Shown: positions 1 through 13,784, numbered from the stretch's first letter. The stretch: 64,000 bases of DNA from Ciona savignyi (GCA_000149265.1 CH003417.1:41783-105782), one strand, 5' to 3'. The notes: a model not told the origin generated them from the letters alone. A program made the numbers and translations.

Positions 1-85
1 GTAATGTAATGTTATCGGCCATGGACTTATTTGTAAAAGAATGAATATCAAAGTCCTAAGTTCTAAAATGTATTAAGAAAGTAGA

Positions 86-470
86 TGTGGTATCCATTCA
101 AGTTATTAAAGAGATATAGTTTCATCATTGAACTTAAAGGCAGTATAATGATTAAATGTTTAACCCGTAATACACATAGTCAAAATTAATGCACACTCTA
201 TACAGCCATAGGATAGATGCAAAACATATAATCAACCGAAAAAGTATACCTTCTCGTCAAAAAATAAAGAATAAAAAATGTGGTATCCATTTAAGTTATT
301 AAAGAGATATAGTTTCATCATTGAACTTAAGGAAGTATAATGATTATATGTTCAACCCCTAATAGGCATAGTCGAAATTAATGCACACCCTAGGCCTATA
401 CAGCCATAGGATAGATGCAGAATATATAATCAATCGAAAAGTTTACCTTTTCATCAAAAAATGAAGAATG
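86..470. repeat. Two-copy tandem duplication, period about 193 bp
   Basis: The segment starting TGTGGTATCCATT at 86 recurs at 279 and both copies run through the same landmarks (AGAGATATAGTTTCATCATT, then CAGCCATAGGATAGATGCA). The copies differ by scattered substitutions and small indels, so this is an older duplication with no coding content. Confidence 0.85.
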
Positions 471-1924
471 GAAATGTAGTGTGCTCGCTGATATTGAAAC
501 CAGCTTTAATGGTCTTGTTCTACTCGGATTATATAGGTGAACAAGACGCATTACTGGCATACCAATTGCTCTGTGGAATGTAAACATAACAATTACGTCA
601 TCGTACAATAATAACGATGTACACAAGCGTAATCATCACAGTTAGGGAGTCTTTTAACACAATAATATAAATATTGAATCACATGTATAGTATTTTGGAA
701 CAAGTTTAAATAAGTTTACTGTAAAGATATCAGTGTCATTATATACATATTAAAAGACGATTATAGATTTTAGAAAAAGTTTAAACAAGTTTGTAAAAAT
801 CTTATTGAAATTATAGTGTTCGTATATATTACACAAATCTAAATGTGGTATAATGTAGATTTAGTTGCAAAGAAATACTTGGGTGTCAATAAACCAATAT
901 AATTTAATCTATGGGCAGTTTTAATTCGTCAACACTAGAATGTAGAATTATTTTATGAACCCTGTATTGCATATGGATCTTTAAAACGACCTTAGCGAAT
1001 GCTCCTAATCAAAGGATTAAACAGGTAGAGCATTAAAGTAGAATCATTAGCCAATTATACATCATACTTTCGAAAGTTTGGTTAGCTTTCGATAAATGTT
1101 TGAAAATTTTTCTAATGGTTTTAAGGCAGAGTGTTAACACTCATAAGAACAAGCTAATAGCTATACAAGGCGACTTAAGTGCCGGCACAACATGAAAGAG
1201 CCGTTGGCCTGAATAGGATAAGCAGACTTACTGCGAACCAAAGTCAAGGTAAAGGGGCTCAAATTGTATCGCGTCGTCCTGTGTTAAAATCCCTGGCAGT
1301 CTGCATGAATTAAAAGTATTGATCAATCCAAAAACAATATACAAGCCAAGCTGAATTATAAACCAGTTACAAACAACCAAGGCATGAGGTGATAAATAAT
1401 TAATTTAGTTGGTGAGAAGACTGTGGTAAAACTCTGACATTCACTGGTGGTGAATATTCAGTGTTTTCTTGTGAAAATCTATTTCTAATTAGTAGCTTTA
1501 AAAAAGTTTGAAGTTAAGTGAAATGCACTACTTGTATTTAGTAAAATAGCAAAAAACACTTTTGGATGATATATTAAGTGGATGAACTTCTGCAGCTTTT
1601 TAAAGTGGGAGTTAATTCAAGAGATGAATAGCTGTATAAACTCTATATGTATGAATAAACACCACAACAAGAGCTTTAAAAAAATTGGATGGATGTATAT
1701 AATGATACCATAAAAAAACATATTGCGATCAAATTGTATTTAGTGTTTATTCAGATGCAAATCAGGCGTAAGTTATCCACATTGGCGCTGTGTATTTAGG
1801 GGTAAATTCAAGTTACACATAAAATTTACCTGTCATCTAAAACTACTCTTGCAGAACGAGGTACGACTTGATCCTGAAAAAATAAGGATACATTGTGTTA
1901 ACGCCAACTGCACATTAAAAAAAC

Positions 1925-2360
1925 TAAATTGCCACGTTTTGAGATTTTACAATGACAAAAAAATGCAATGATGTTTCACATTGTATGTAGCGGTAATATA
2001 GATAATTTCGCTCTTTAACAGACTTGCTTGCTCAAAGGGGTTCACTCTGAAAACCAAGGAAACACTGTGTCAATACCATCTTCATATTCGTAATAAAAAC
2101 GACGTGGCCACCTTTTGAGTTTTTGACTAAAAAATGCAATGATGTTTTCCATTGTATTTTGCTGTAAAACGGAAAATTTTACACTTTGACAGACTTGCCT
2201 AAATTATCATAGACTTTGCCTGAATAACAACAAGACTTTTCCAAAATTACCACATTTTGAGTATTAACAATTACAAGGAATATGGAACTGTGTTTTACAT
2301 TGTATGTTCCGGTAATATGGAACATTTTAAACTTTGATAGACTTGCTTAAAGGGGTTCTA
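1925..2360. repeat. Degenerate tandem repeat, about three copies
   Basis: Three diverged copies share a 'CCAC..TTTTGAG' start, a 'CATTGTAT.T..G.TAA' middle and 'TTTGACAGACTTGC' end, at about 1,930, 2,107 and 2,249. No coding potential is seen. Confidence 0.6.
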
Positions 2361-5300
2361 AAGCCAAGGCCATGGCGAAATCAATATAGACTTGTGTGGT
2401 TATATGGATCGAATGTGTAATGCATGTTACGCCATCTAAACCACATTTATCCCAAGGGGTGAAACATGCAGAAGTGTGTATTGGTTTTTAAATGTATGGG
2501 AGTGTCTTGTATGGACTCTTTATGTGGAAATACAATTAATGTACGATAATACAAAGTCGAAGCTAAGAACACGTTTCTTAAATATAACTAAAAAGCTAAT
2601 AAACCGCACAACATAAAACAAGTTGAATAGTTCATTTTTTTATGATTGTTTTTTTTTAAATTTCATGATTACTTAGACTGTAATTAAAAAAAATTACTTC
2701 TGTTATTCATATTACTGTAAAGAACCTATTATCACTTTTTGGTGCAGTCATGGGAGGGCAGGTAATTTATTAAAAGTGTAAACACAGATATTTCCAGTGT
2801 AATATTGAAGAATACCGGTACAGTGTATGTAAAGCCCTTTTGCTTCGCAAATATTTGTCAAGTATCAACATTTCAAAGACCACTACCATAGACACGTTAA
2901 TATCGAAACCACAGCGCGTAAAAGAGCAAACAAAATCAGCTATTATCGAAGAACAGGCACCCTTCATCATAAAAAAGGCACTTTTTAATGTGGTTTAATA
3001 AGTTTTTGAGAAAATGCCCGAAATCATCTTAATACGTAGTTTTTTTTTTGTATAGATGCCTAAAATCTTAATAATTTAAAAATAGGTTGAAGACCCTTTT
3101 GACTCTTGACTATGGATAGTTTTATATGCCTAAATAATCAATGACACAAATTATTGCCAAAAAAGATCTTACATCATTTCTTGTTAGAGTTGATTCTTGT
3201 ACAACTGTTATTTGTTTGTATATTGCTGTGAAGATAACCTGAAAACAACATTTGAAATTTAAAATGACGTATGTTTCAGATTTAATTAGGTTCTAATTTA
3301 ATTATAAGATCATCATAAAGTAATAAAAATAATGTTGTTTACACAGACAGCTAAATTATAACCTCTCACTCGCACATTTAAGGTTTTAAAAATATCATGA
3401 TTTTTATTGGTTAACAACCATCGTTTGACTGTTTTTCCAATATCCGTATTTTATCACATTCTTGTTTATTCTATTTAAACTACATCAAAATGACAAAAAC
3501 AGGAACTGGTTGCATGGTAGCCTTTTAAATCAGTAGTAAATAGGGATTGTATATCGCAGAAACACTTGAAAATGTTTTAACAGTGAATACCGTAAAAAAA
3601 ATGTAATGATATAATCTTGTTTGGAAGTGTCGTTTTCTAAGGTAGAACTTGCTTTTTTTCCCATTGGAAAGACATATAATAAAAATCAACTCTAATAATA
3701 TGATGATGTGTTGCAGTATATATTTAGCATGAATGGACACCCCTAATTGGCTTGCTGCCATCGTCTGGCACTTATCTAGATGAACACATTGAATTACCAG
3801 GGCTAGATTTTTTCATTCTATTGTTACGTCGTACCCTAATTAACGACGACACAACTCTATTATAATCCAATATAAAAAGCCTATCTGTATAGTTATCTGA
3901 TAGGACTCTTTTGTGCTGGGCCTAATTTATTCAAACAACACTTGTACGGTAAATAAAAAGTGACCGGCGACACAAGTTACATTCCATAATCAGAATAACT
4001 GAAATAGCAATAATAGATTTATACCTTTACTGTATATACAAGTAAAGTGCAATTTTACATTCAATATTTGACACAGGAGTTATGTTTCTTTAGTTTTTTT
4101 ATGAACAAATATAAAGGTTTATGTTTTAAATTGTTTTTTTTGGAAAAAAAAGGAAAAAGCCACATTACAGTTTTGGTAAAGATAATGACATATATCAGTG
4201 TTGTACTGCTTGCCCCTACTGTATATATCTCATATATCATGTATATCAATACCGGTACCATATGATATAGGTATATACATATATATATACAGATTGCAGG
4301 ACATAGCTAGCTTTTTAAACTAAATATTAATAGTTATATACAACACTAAAATTTTGATTTCATATCTCAATTAAAAACAAAACAACCCTTCGTAATGTCA
4401 TAAACATCATCATTATTATTGTTATTTACTCTTCTAGTACAATATCTAAATGATATATCAAAAATGGATTAAAAGTATTAGCATTTATTAATAGCATTTT
4501 TATATTAATTTAAAAAAGATTTGTTTTAAACCCAATTTTGTGAAAAAATAAAAGGATTTAATTAATTGTTTATAAGTAGTAACTAGTAATTAATACATTT
4601 TCCTGTTTATAACATATAAAACGGGCTTAATTTTAAAAATTGTGTATAACAAACCCAGTGGTATGGTCATAAAATTGTAAAAATTTGTTATGTAATACAA
4701 AAATCTACTGCATACCATGTCAGTCATTGCTACTGCAATAAAACAAGCATTCATTATGTTCTGGTACATATAAGCACCTATTTGTTAAGTACACTATGGA
4801 TATATATACCAATAAGATCGTTCAGTGAGATAAAAGTTGAATTGGGTTGCAATTAGTGACACAGTCTATATAATTATTCACTGTAAGCTATATGGAAAAG
4901 TATGTAATAAAGATCGTGCATAAAATTCCAGTTGTGTTTAATAAATCTTTATCCTGGGATGTACAATAGCCAGCTGACAAGACCATGGGAGTTTCCAAAA
5001 ACACCGTTGAAATATTGTCCACATCCTTTATTTTATGAGCTAAATGATTGAATACAGTCAGTACCACACTATAAATATTGTGGATAGGTGATGATAAATA
5101 AGCAATTAATATCCACTCTAAAAATTACATAACAAATGATCACTATCATTATGAAGCGAATTTCTGTACAGGGTGTTATTAATTGGTGGCATGTTTAAGT
5201 GTTGTGTATAAATTTGTATAAAATACGGACTATAAGTTGAAAAATAAGAATACAAAAAGGCCATCAACGGAGCCATATTATAGGTGGGCCAAGTAAATAA

Positions 5301-7374
5301 CAGTATACATCTATGAATTGTTTACTAGGATAACAAAATCCATTTAAAACAAAGATATAAGGTGTGCCAAATTAATGGGTGTTATTAAATAGTTCTACAT
5401 AATTCAAAAGAAATACCGTAATAACAATTATTGGGCTTTAGGGCAAAATAGTAAAAAAGGCACTATTCAGTGGATAACGGTAAATAAGAATCGGCATAGT
5501 AGTAAGACTGGCTGTTTTTTCTCTACCACGAGGTCGGCCAGCCCCGCTCTGTACTTATAAGGCAAGGACAACAAAAACATTTCTTACCTTGTGCTGCGAT
5601 AACTGAAACATTGTGGCAAAAAACAGCAACTTGGAAAACAGCAACAACGCAGTGGCAGTAACTTATGTCTCGGTCGCGTTTCGTGTAATCTTTTCTGTCG
5701 TATTTTCCCATTGCCATTTCATTTACTACCTAACCTTAGCTCGTCTCCTGGTAAACTGAAAGACAAATGCAGTTGCGCTACGCGTCCCGCGCACACAAGC
5801 ACGCGATCAATACGTAGACGCACACGCGCGCACCGCACATACAGGCATGACGCCCACAAAAGCCTAGCACCTGAGTGGGCTAAAAATCTGATGCATAACA
5901 GACTACCTGTTACTAATTTATTGCGTAGATATATTTCCTGCAAATTACCTAGCAAGCAAACGCTCTTACCAGCAAAACCAATCAGAGACGCTATAATAAC
6001 TGCGAATTCTCCTATCTATAGATTTTCAATAGGAGCAAAACACTTTTTTTAAACCAACGATGCCTTTTCAATAAGTGATTCATTCTAATTTCGCTATTAA
6101 CGTTTTTATAGCGGTCCTGAATGAAAGCCCGCGCCGGTGGTACAATTGCGTCACAACGAAATTGTTGTTATAGGTACCAAAAGCACGTGGTTGGTCCAAC
6201 AAAAGATTTCTGTTGTCAATAGACCTTATGAAACTACGAACGAACGCGTTATCATGGCGATTCTATGCGCTCTAAAGGTCAAAATACAAATTGTTTAAAC
6301 TTTTTACTAAGTTAACTGCTAAAGTGAATTGCTTGAGGAAATTAGCACAACATGATCCGTTTACTACGAGCAACTTATTTCCTCTTTTGTTGGATGCAGA
6401 GCTCAAATTGCAACAATGTTTGTTCTACTAACTCTGCAGCAAACTACAGCTAATAGTACGCTTACAACGTAATCTGCACGGCCTTTACTTAATCACTTTA
6501 GTGCGTGTGCCGAGTAACCTGGTATATACGTAATTGAAAGAGAAGTACTAATCTAATTAATTTGAAAACGACGGTAATAACATGTTATCTCCGAAATTGG
6601 AAATATTTTCCCAATAACTGCTTATTTCAGTTTAATTCATATTTTCGACCGTACGGCGCGTTTGTTGCTATAACCACCTCGGACGTCTATTATGCTACGA
6701 CTGTGCGTAGCCGTTTACGCCACACAAAACAAGCGCACTGATGTTGCAACAGCATCTTTTGTTTAAAAAACGACTGGGGTAGTTTAAAAATAGAAAAATG
6801 ATTCATCCATTTCACAATGCCAAAACGTAATACCCGGTGATGAGATTCAAGAGGTTCGCATGGGTTCGGTCGAACCCATTCTTGGAACGTAGGGATAATC
6901 ACCGATCCGATTCTTGCTTTTTTACAGACATTAGACCGTTTAAAGAACCTGTTGTTAGAAACTACGATACAAAAGAGAACCTGTTCTTAACATTTTAAAT
7001 CCCATCACTGGTTATACCAAATAGTCCTACCTTTATAAAAGAGCCTACATGTCCAATAGGCCTCTGTCTGCCAATACGCCTAACTGCCGAAAACATTCAA
7101 ATTTAAATGCCAGGTAATATAGGATCGTTACATCAAAGTTTACCTAGCATCGGATAGACCTTGGAATATGATAACGTAAACTTCTCTAAACGAGGTTTCT
7201 AAATGACTTAAATATATTTTGAAACGTCCAGGGCATCGATAAGTGTTCAGTGAAGAGTACAGATGCGCTTGGCTTACTACATTGATTTGGTGCACCGAAG
7301 GGTTATGTTATGCAGTGCGTGGGTGGGTATGTACAATTTTAAACAATAGTCTTGACGCTTGACTCACTTGAAAA

Positions 7375-7575
7375 TAAATTGACCTGATTTTTACCAGGCC
7401 AAGTTTGAACCCATGATGGGCTCGTCGTTAAGACCGTTTTTAAATAGAATTCGGTATATGAATCTGTTACTTTGACCATTGAGCCAAAAATGAATTTTTA
7501 AGGACTCAGTTTTGAACAAATGATGAACTCGTTGCTATATGACCGTATTTTTCTATGTAGTTTGGTATAAGTATA
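7375..7575 (-). mobile_element. Two decayed SINE-II copies (tRNA-derived)
   Basis: Both copies carry the reverse complement of the SINE-II body: a box-B-like GTTTGAACCCATGATGGGCT at about 7,404 followed by GACCGTTTTT, and a weaker copy from about 7,500. The tRNA-like head with box A is largely eroded. Confidence 0.6.
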
Positions 7576-8474
7576 TAATGGCCCGAGTTGGTCCGAAAAC
7601 ACATAGAGGTGAACACAACACTGCTACCGTGTGCCCGCAGCCAAGGGATTACTTAAATCCCTCGACTTAAATCCCTTGACTTAATACCTAAACCATTTAT
7701 CTTTAATTTAACTTTTCCGGCATCAGCAGAGTACGAGCTGAACTAAAAATAATGAGGTTTTGTTGTTTTTTTTGTATAAAGTACAAGATTGATCAATATA
7801 TTAGGCACCTACAGGTTGTTGTTTTAAGTATAGGCTTTGACGTCACATCCTGTGTTGGGCCATATTGTGTCTTGTCATAAAACAAATATAAAATCTGCCG
7901 TTGACAAAAAAAAATCCGCAATGATAGTCCATTTTGTTTTGAACCGTCTGTTACCGTTAAAGCAAACAGTTTGTAATATCCATTTGTAAACGTTGTGTGT
8001 ATGTTAGTTGATCGAGCACTCTTGAAAAAGATATATTATATACCAGAGCACCTGGTTAACGCCGTAAAGGCATTGGATCAAACCTAGTTGCTGGTTTATT
8101 TCGTTGTGCCCTGATACACTTAGTGGGACTCGCCTGAATCATTGGATTAATAAGTTAAGCCCTTTTTGGACCGTACACAATGCACTGCAGTAGCTTCTGC
8201 AAACCACTGTTGGTCAAGGTAATCTGACGATTAGACGTGAATTTTCTTAGTCAAGGGCATATAACATTACAATTCTATCGTCACATTCAACTCTATTCTG
8301 CATTAAACGTAATTAACTGAAACAAACCTTCCACGAAAATGACATGTTCATTTTATAAAACGAAACTCTTAGGAAGAAATGACGCGTGGTGACGTGTACA
8401 TGTATCGTGATAAAACTAAATAATGTTTTGCAATTGTGCTATGACTAGAAAACCAATTGTGCGATTAGCTTGGT

Positions 8475-8750
8475 TAATTAGTGCCTCGCGTCTTAGCCAG
8501 GTGTTGCATGCTTAAAACTGGTTGGTAGCTAGTCGGTTGGGTCCTTAGGCAAAGCACTTAACGAAAGTTACCTGAACCCAGTGGACTATTGGGTTCTACC
8601 AAATTCACAATCATATCATATACATTACACTCTGCAATCGCTACTGTAACACGGCGTGCGCGCAAGGTGTTCTGACGATTACCCGTGTGTTAACGCCCCT
8701 TGCGTTTTTTTACATTCACGGGGATGTATAAATATCCTATTCCAATGATA
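8475..8750 (+). mobile_element. SINE-I copy (about 280 bp tRNA-derived SINE)
   Basis: This follows the window's commonest repeat family: a tRNA-like head, then 'TAGCTAGTCGGTTG', 'GGCAAAGCACTTAACG', 'CTGAACCCAGTGG', 'CTGACGATTACCCGTGTGTT', 'ATTCACGGGGATG' and a tail of ATATCC units. It is slightly diverged from the consensus and ends at about 8,750 in ATCCTATT. Confidence 0.85.
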
Positions 8751-9139
8751 GGAATCGCTATAGTGCGACTCAAGGACACCGTCTTGTGGATATCGACGAA
8801 CTGCGAATGGGTAGATAGAGATACCGAAGGTAAGAAACGATAAGATGCATATTTTATACCCGGAGATGGGAAAATGCACGTTGTTTGTATGCTAACCATT
8901 AGATTACCAAACATCGTTTCAACAGTCGGGTTTCTGAATCTATTGTAGGTCAGTAAATATGATCTAGATATATATTTATATAATATATATTTGTTTCACC
9001 ATTTAAATTAGGGGTGATCAATGTACAAACGGCAAAAGGACGTTTGGATTATTAATTTTTAATATCCGTTGTGTTTTCATAATTTAACCTTTCGACTTAT
9101 GGTCCCGGTGTGCTACCAACAGATTGCAGCTAAACTGAG

Positions 9140-9320
9140 AAAGCGAGAGAGGGGGAAAACTAAAAATAGGGAAACTGCACACTAAAATGAAGATTAGGGC
9201 ATTAGTTAGTTTTAAGCATGCGGTTAGGGTTAGTTGTGGGGTTGAGATTAATGTTTCGGGCAGGGTTAAACTTAAGTTTCCTTAGTTTTAGTAAGAAGTT
9301 TTCTCCCTCCTTTTAGTGTT
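9140..9320 (-). mobile_element. C/T-rich MITE with telomere-like core
   Basis: The G-rich strand is on plus here: terminal GAGAGAGGGGGAAAACT, then GGAAACTGCACACTAAAAT, then a core of TTAGGGTTAG-like motifs and an inverted end finishing in TTTTCTCCCTCCTTTTAG. The ends are inverted repeats of each other. The same family recurs at about 14.4, 17.6, 28.4 and 55.7 kb. Confidence 0.75.
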
Positions 9321-9406
9321 GCTCCAGCTAAAAAACGCCGTAAAGACCAATGTAAAACGTCAATAATTAATTACATATTTTGCTATAAGGTATAAGTTTT
9401 TGTTGT

Positions 9407-9742
9407 AAGCTTAACAGGCCCGGTGCTAGGAACCGCGGGGCCCAATTAGAAATGTGATGGCGGGGCCCCTACTCTTCATACCAAATTTATGGGTGTTTAT
9501 ATATCAACCATATTTATTATGACGTAAAAGGCAGACACGGAAATATAAATTTGACTTAGTTACGATGCATAACAAATTGATATTATGAGAAAAAATATTA
9601 TTTCACTTTTTATTTTACGTTTCAGTAGTATTTTAAACCTCGTAATACAGAAAGACCCCCGCTAGCGCGGGGCCCCTTCAAGGTGCGGGGCCCAATTTGA
9701 TCTAATCGGTCAAATCGGCCTAAAACCGGCCCTGAAGCTTAA
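9407..9742. mobile_element. hAT-type MITE with perfect 8-bp target duplication
   Basis: A 320-bp element (9,415-9,734) begins CAGGCCCGGT and ends ACCGGCCCTG, imperfect terminal inverted repeats, and is flanked on both sides by AAGCTTAA. The 8-bp duplication and CAGGG-type ends are typical of the hAT superfamily. The subterminal zones are rich in GCGGGGCCCC and the middle is AT-rich. There is no transposase reading frame, so it is non-autonomous. Confidence 0.85.
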
Positions 9743-11570
9743 GCGACGATCTTAAAAAAATGTTATAACATGTTAGTCTATAGTTTTCACGCATTAAAAA
9801 CGCCTATTTACTTGGAAACTTGTCGCAAAAGTTTAATGTCTTCGGGCAAAACAATAACAGTATTGAGAGAATAATATCAAGTAAAGTCTGGCCCAGCGGC
9901 ATAAAATTAAGTTTAACTCTAGACAGTGTAATCATACTCGTAAACTTAACTATTAAACAATTAAAAATTCTTTAATAATAGGATATATAATATGATTAAT
10001 AATAGAAACACATAAGTTGACATATAACATATTAAATTAGCAAAACTGACTAATACTAACCGCTCCAAAAACTGTTCACATTTTACAAGGTTGCACAAGT
10101 ATGGCGCAACTTCTGTAACAATCGTAACATTGTGACGCAATTAACAAAAGAAACCACATTTTGTAAACTTTTAAACACAGTTTGCATAATTACACTACGC
10201 GTAAGCATATTTACACACCGTTTAACTACTGTGGTTTTGCCGTTTCATCCTTCCCACTAATTTATAATAAAAACAGAGGGCTACCTACAGATGACCTTTT
10301 CTGAGGGTAGTACTTAAAAACCAAAATATATCTACAAAAACTGAAGTCACCCATACCGTTACGAGGTCGGTAATTAGTAGAAATGTCTGCATTCTCGAAC
10401 TTTATACTCGTTGGCTGGGTTGAAGAATAATATAATTTTTTCGTAGTTTTAGTATTTAGTCTGTGCAGGCACTTCGATTCACGTTTAACACCAAAGTTTC
10501 TAAACTGTGGGCACGAGGTATTTTGACTTTTACGTGTTAAAGCACTTGTCTTAATTAAATGAATATTCCATAATTTCTAAAATATTTTATAATATAAATC
10601 TGTCTGTATACCAAATACGTTATTTAGTAAAATTAATTATTTTTCGAATGTGGTCTAAAACCATTTTTAATTAAGAACATAAGTGAAAATTTAAGAAATG
10701 CTTTCCGGACAGCTTACGTATTAACGTAATAAACATACCTGTTTTTTCACAAAGCTTTGTTTCGTATCAAGCCATTTTGTAAATGTTATTACCCATAATC
10801 ACACAACTTATTAGATAAGTTAATAGCTATCTACACCCGAGTAATATTATAGTCTATTGAGAGTTGTTTATTGTAGCGACACAATCTAAAAGCGGGGAAT
10901 TTTAATTGGCGCGCTATACTGCAATACTATCGCAACACAGAAACATTACAATACAATGTTACAATAGTATGGGCGGAAAAAATTGGACCTTTAAAGGCCA
11001 TTTACTCCAAAGAGAAATAATAGAAATGAAATAACGCATTTCTTTGTCAGTAAAATGCTAAAACAAGTAAGCTTAAGTCTGAATTACTAAGCACCTGAAC
11101 AAATGAGTTATTCTAAATTTGCTTTGGCGGGCTTTAATAAATTGACTGGGGCCCGCTGATTATCTATGGGATGGCGGTTAACAACAACTGATATGAATAA
11201 AAATGATATGGCGTTTTAAAATGCTCACAGCCGTAAAGCAAATAATGAAAATCGACTCGACTAAAAACTCTCGGCCTATACCACGATGTAAGGCACTTAA
11301 CCCGAACAAACTCTAGCAAGCAAAGTCAAGGCCATTGGCAAAAAAGGCACATTACAGCAAACAAGCCTAATTATTACACGGAGTCGCTCTTGGCGCATGG
11401 TAATCAGTTACGATGACTCTTGGCTCAAGTTTCTGCTGGCGACCGGCTCTGCAATTGTTATCATTCGTGTAAACAGCATGAGGCGTTTAAATCGGTAGTA
11501 ATATTAAGTGTTAAACACATGGATGGGAATGTCAGTGTTATCTTTAAGTGAGTTTGGTCATTGACAGACG
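9743..11570. other. AT-rich intergenic stretch
   Basis: I see no exon, RNA gene or clear repeat family in this stretch. Open frames are short and random-looking. Confidence 0.5.
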
Positions 11571-11574
11571 TTAT

Positions 11575-11800
11575 GACAATGTTGATTATCATATCACCTC
11601 GCGCCGTGGGGTTACCGAAGCTGTTGCATTGTGTTGTGTATGAATCAGACGGTTCTTTCATTTAGGAGAACCCATTATTTTACTGAACTTAGGCAATGTC
11701 CGCTAAGTGCCTTGCATATAAGGACACAACTGACTAACTAGTGATTAGCTTCGAACCTAAAACCCTTCGACTTAAAGACGCACTAATCAAACTAGCTTAT
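11575..11800 (-). mobile_element. SINE-I copy, reverse orientation
   Basis: The reverse complement of the SINE-I body is visible: ATCACCTCGCGCC, GGGGTTACCGAAGCT, TTGCATTGTGTTGTGTATGA, AGGCAATGTCCGCTAAGTGC, and head remnants near 11,790. The tail-side end is truncated. Confidence 0.85.
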
Positions 11801-11867
11801 TAGCTATTTCAAATAAAGGTGTATAGGATAAATATTTGGAACATCGCTTTCTAGTCCGAGCTATGAC

Positions 11868-12090
11868 ATTGGATAGGATATTCATGTTTATCCCTGTAAA
11901 TGGGAAAACCAAGGGGGTTAACACACGGGCAATCGTTAGATCACCTCGCGCCTATCCTCGGGTTACCGGAGCTATTGCAATGTGTTGTATATGATACACA
12001 CGTTCATTTAATTTGGTAGAACCCATTAATCCGCTGGGTTTAGGCAATGTCCGTTAAGTGCCTTGCCCAAGAAAACAACTGGCTGGTTAT
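11868..12090 (-). mobile_element. SINE-I copy, reverse orientation
   Basis: It starts with the reversed tail (GGATAGGATATTCATGTTTA), passes through TTAACACACGGGCAATCGTT and GCAATGTCCGTTAAGTGC, and is cut before the tRNA-like head. It lies about 70 bp from the preceding copy in the same orientation. Confidence 0.9.
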
Positions 12091-12317
12091 AGCGAGCAGT
12101 TCATTGTTGTATAATATCGAGCTAACACCCACGTTACCTGTTCGTATTCCTTATAGATCATGTTGAACACAAGGACACGTCGTCCCAACCTCTCAGATAG
12201 ACATGATTTTTTTATCCTGTTTAGACTGTATAGAAAGCCAGACCAACTTAATGCACAGACTAAATGGGGACAAACGCATTTTAACCACCACTATTTTAAA
12301 ATTCCTATAAGTCTGTA

Positions 12318-12427
12318 CGGTCGTGCGGTTAAATGGTTAGCGCGACCGATACATATATAGATGGCGTATAACCAATTAAGACCTCTATGAACGGCAGGAT
12401 GTGACGAGTGGTACCCTCCATGAGTCA
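12318..12427 (+). mobile_element. SINE-II head joined to one arm of the 19.4-kb palindrome repeat
   Basis: The first 45 bp are a SINE-II head (GGTCGTGCGGTTAAATGG, then GCGACCGATACATATA). It runs directly into about 65 bp (TATAACCAATTAAGACCTCT through GTGACGAGTGGTACCCTCCA) that also form the arms of the inverted repeat at 19,383-19,509. Here only a single arm is present. Confidence 0.7.
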
Positions 12428-12814
12428 TTGTTTTTAAACTAGTGTTTTGCTGAGTAACAATGGTGGTGATTCCCCAATGTTTGTTTTGTTGAAAGCAGCA
12501 TGTGCTAGGCTGCGCGCCGGTGTTCTCGTTTAGCTGTAAAGTTTTGTAATCGTGGAGCAGTGCTTTGTAAAATAAAGGTGTTGAATGTGCATCTGCTAGC
12601 TGTTTTGTTGGAAAAAAGTTGCCGATGTACGAAGGGGTATGGGCTCAAAATTTTTAAACAAAATTTTGTAGGGTTTTGAGTTTAGGTTGCAGATCCAAGC
12701 TTTAATTTTAAATTGTGAAAAAATCTAAGACTTCCTATGTCAGGATTTTGAGTGACAGTCGTTTTTGTGAGGTCAGTTGGCATTGGAGAGATAGGGAAAA
12801 TAATTAGTTAAACG

Positions 12815-12905
12815 CCTCCTATATACCGATACATATATACCATATATACTATACAAAAACGGTCCAAGTGACGAGACCATCATCAGTTCAAAATTTGGCT
12901 CTGTA
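12815..12905 (+). mobile_element. SINE-II fragment
   Basis: It contains CCGATACATATATACC, then ACAAAAACGGTCCAAGTGAC and GAGACCATCATCAGTTC, matching the SINE-II body. The box-A head is missing. Confidence 0.75.
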
Positions 12906-12954
12906 AAAAAATCCCCTATAATAAGTGCCCGATATATGTTTCTTCATGCATAAT

Positions 12955-13065
12955 CGATCTGGTTTCCCCACTCTTGGCATTCCTTATACAACGTGTCTAA
13001 CGTTTGTTTCTGCAAGCAAAAACTAATGGGTTCCCGTATTACCCAAACTTAATATCCGTGTTTTT
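12955..13065. repeat. Dispersed repeat shared with 18,835-18,980
   Basis: Both places carry TATACAA..., then a CGTTTGTTT(C/A)T(G/A)CAAGCA motif, then AAACTAAT(G/A)GG and a further shared block. They are diverged copies of a family I do not recognise. Confidence 0.5.
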
Positions 13066-13784
13066 TAAGGTTTTTACGTTGGTATACAAAAAACGCTAAT
13101 AGAATAGGAAAACTGATTTGTTTTACATTATTGCGGACGTGTCGGTAGAAAACTGCGATATTTCAATTATTGCATTTTTTTAGTTTCGTGTTATAATTTT
13201 TAATTTGTTTATTAATTAAAGTGAATTGTCCTTTTCTGGTTTAACATATCAAAAACTAAAAATATCGATCAAAAAATCTCTAAAATGATGGAAAACAGTC
13301 GTCATGCTAACATTCTCGGGTCTGGCGAGATCGAGTTTTTCCTTGCCTGAATCATCTAAAATTTGCAACTGCAAAGCAAATACATTTTAGCATACACCTC
13401 TATAAAAAGTTTTTCATTCGTTTTATTATTCATGTTATTATGGGGTCAAAAGCAAACTGATCACTGGTGTGAGTGTACGGTTGAGTGTTTTCGGGGTTTC
13501 CCGGAAAGTAGATCATGGTGAGTATGGGCTAAACCAGTGCTCGCAACCAGAGTGCAGCGGCAAACTACCGTATCGCCAGACATCGCTGGGTGTGCCGCGA
13601 GAAAATAATAACATTTTTTAACCTAAGTTTTTACCAAATAAAAAGGACTTTTAGAGCAAATTTGATCGTCTATCAGACACTTTTTTAATATAATGTGCCT
13701 TGATTAAACAAGGTTGTGGAGCAAATCCTTCGGCCATCCGAGTCTTTTTAAACTTATTGAAATTTACTATCGATTTGTAGTAGT

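Larger units (their letters stand above)
1..7370. other. AT-rich gene-poor flank
   Basis: No coding exon could be supported on either strand. Open frames here are short, lack linked splice sites and show no recognisable family motif. Apart from two tandem arrays listed separately, the stretch is AT-rich with homopolymer runs. At about 5,700-6,250 the base composition becomes more CG-rich (alternating CGCAC around 5,770-5,850), which could be regulatory, but I see no promoter with a linked gene. Confidence 0.5.

Noticed and set aside
5711-6052. 113-codon plus-strand frame
   Set aside because: No family motif, overlapping frames on both strands, and the length is explained by locally higher CG content.
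6352-6453. 33-codon plus-strand frame starting MIRLLRATYFLFCWMQ with two later cysteines
   Set aside because: It looks like a signal peptide but has no promoter, splice site or polyadenylation support, and such frames arise by chance in AT-rich DNA.
12318-12362. tRNA gene candidates at SINE-II heads with box A TGGCCGAATGG
   Set aside because: No cloverleaf can be closed: the anticodon region is replaced by AT-rich sequence, and the copies are dispersed with SINE tails.
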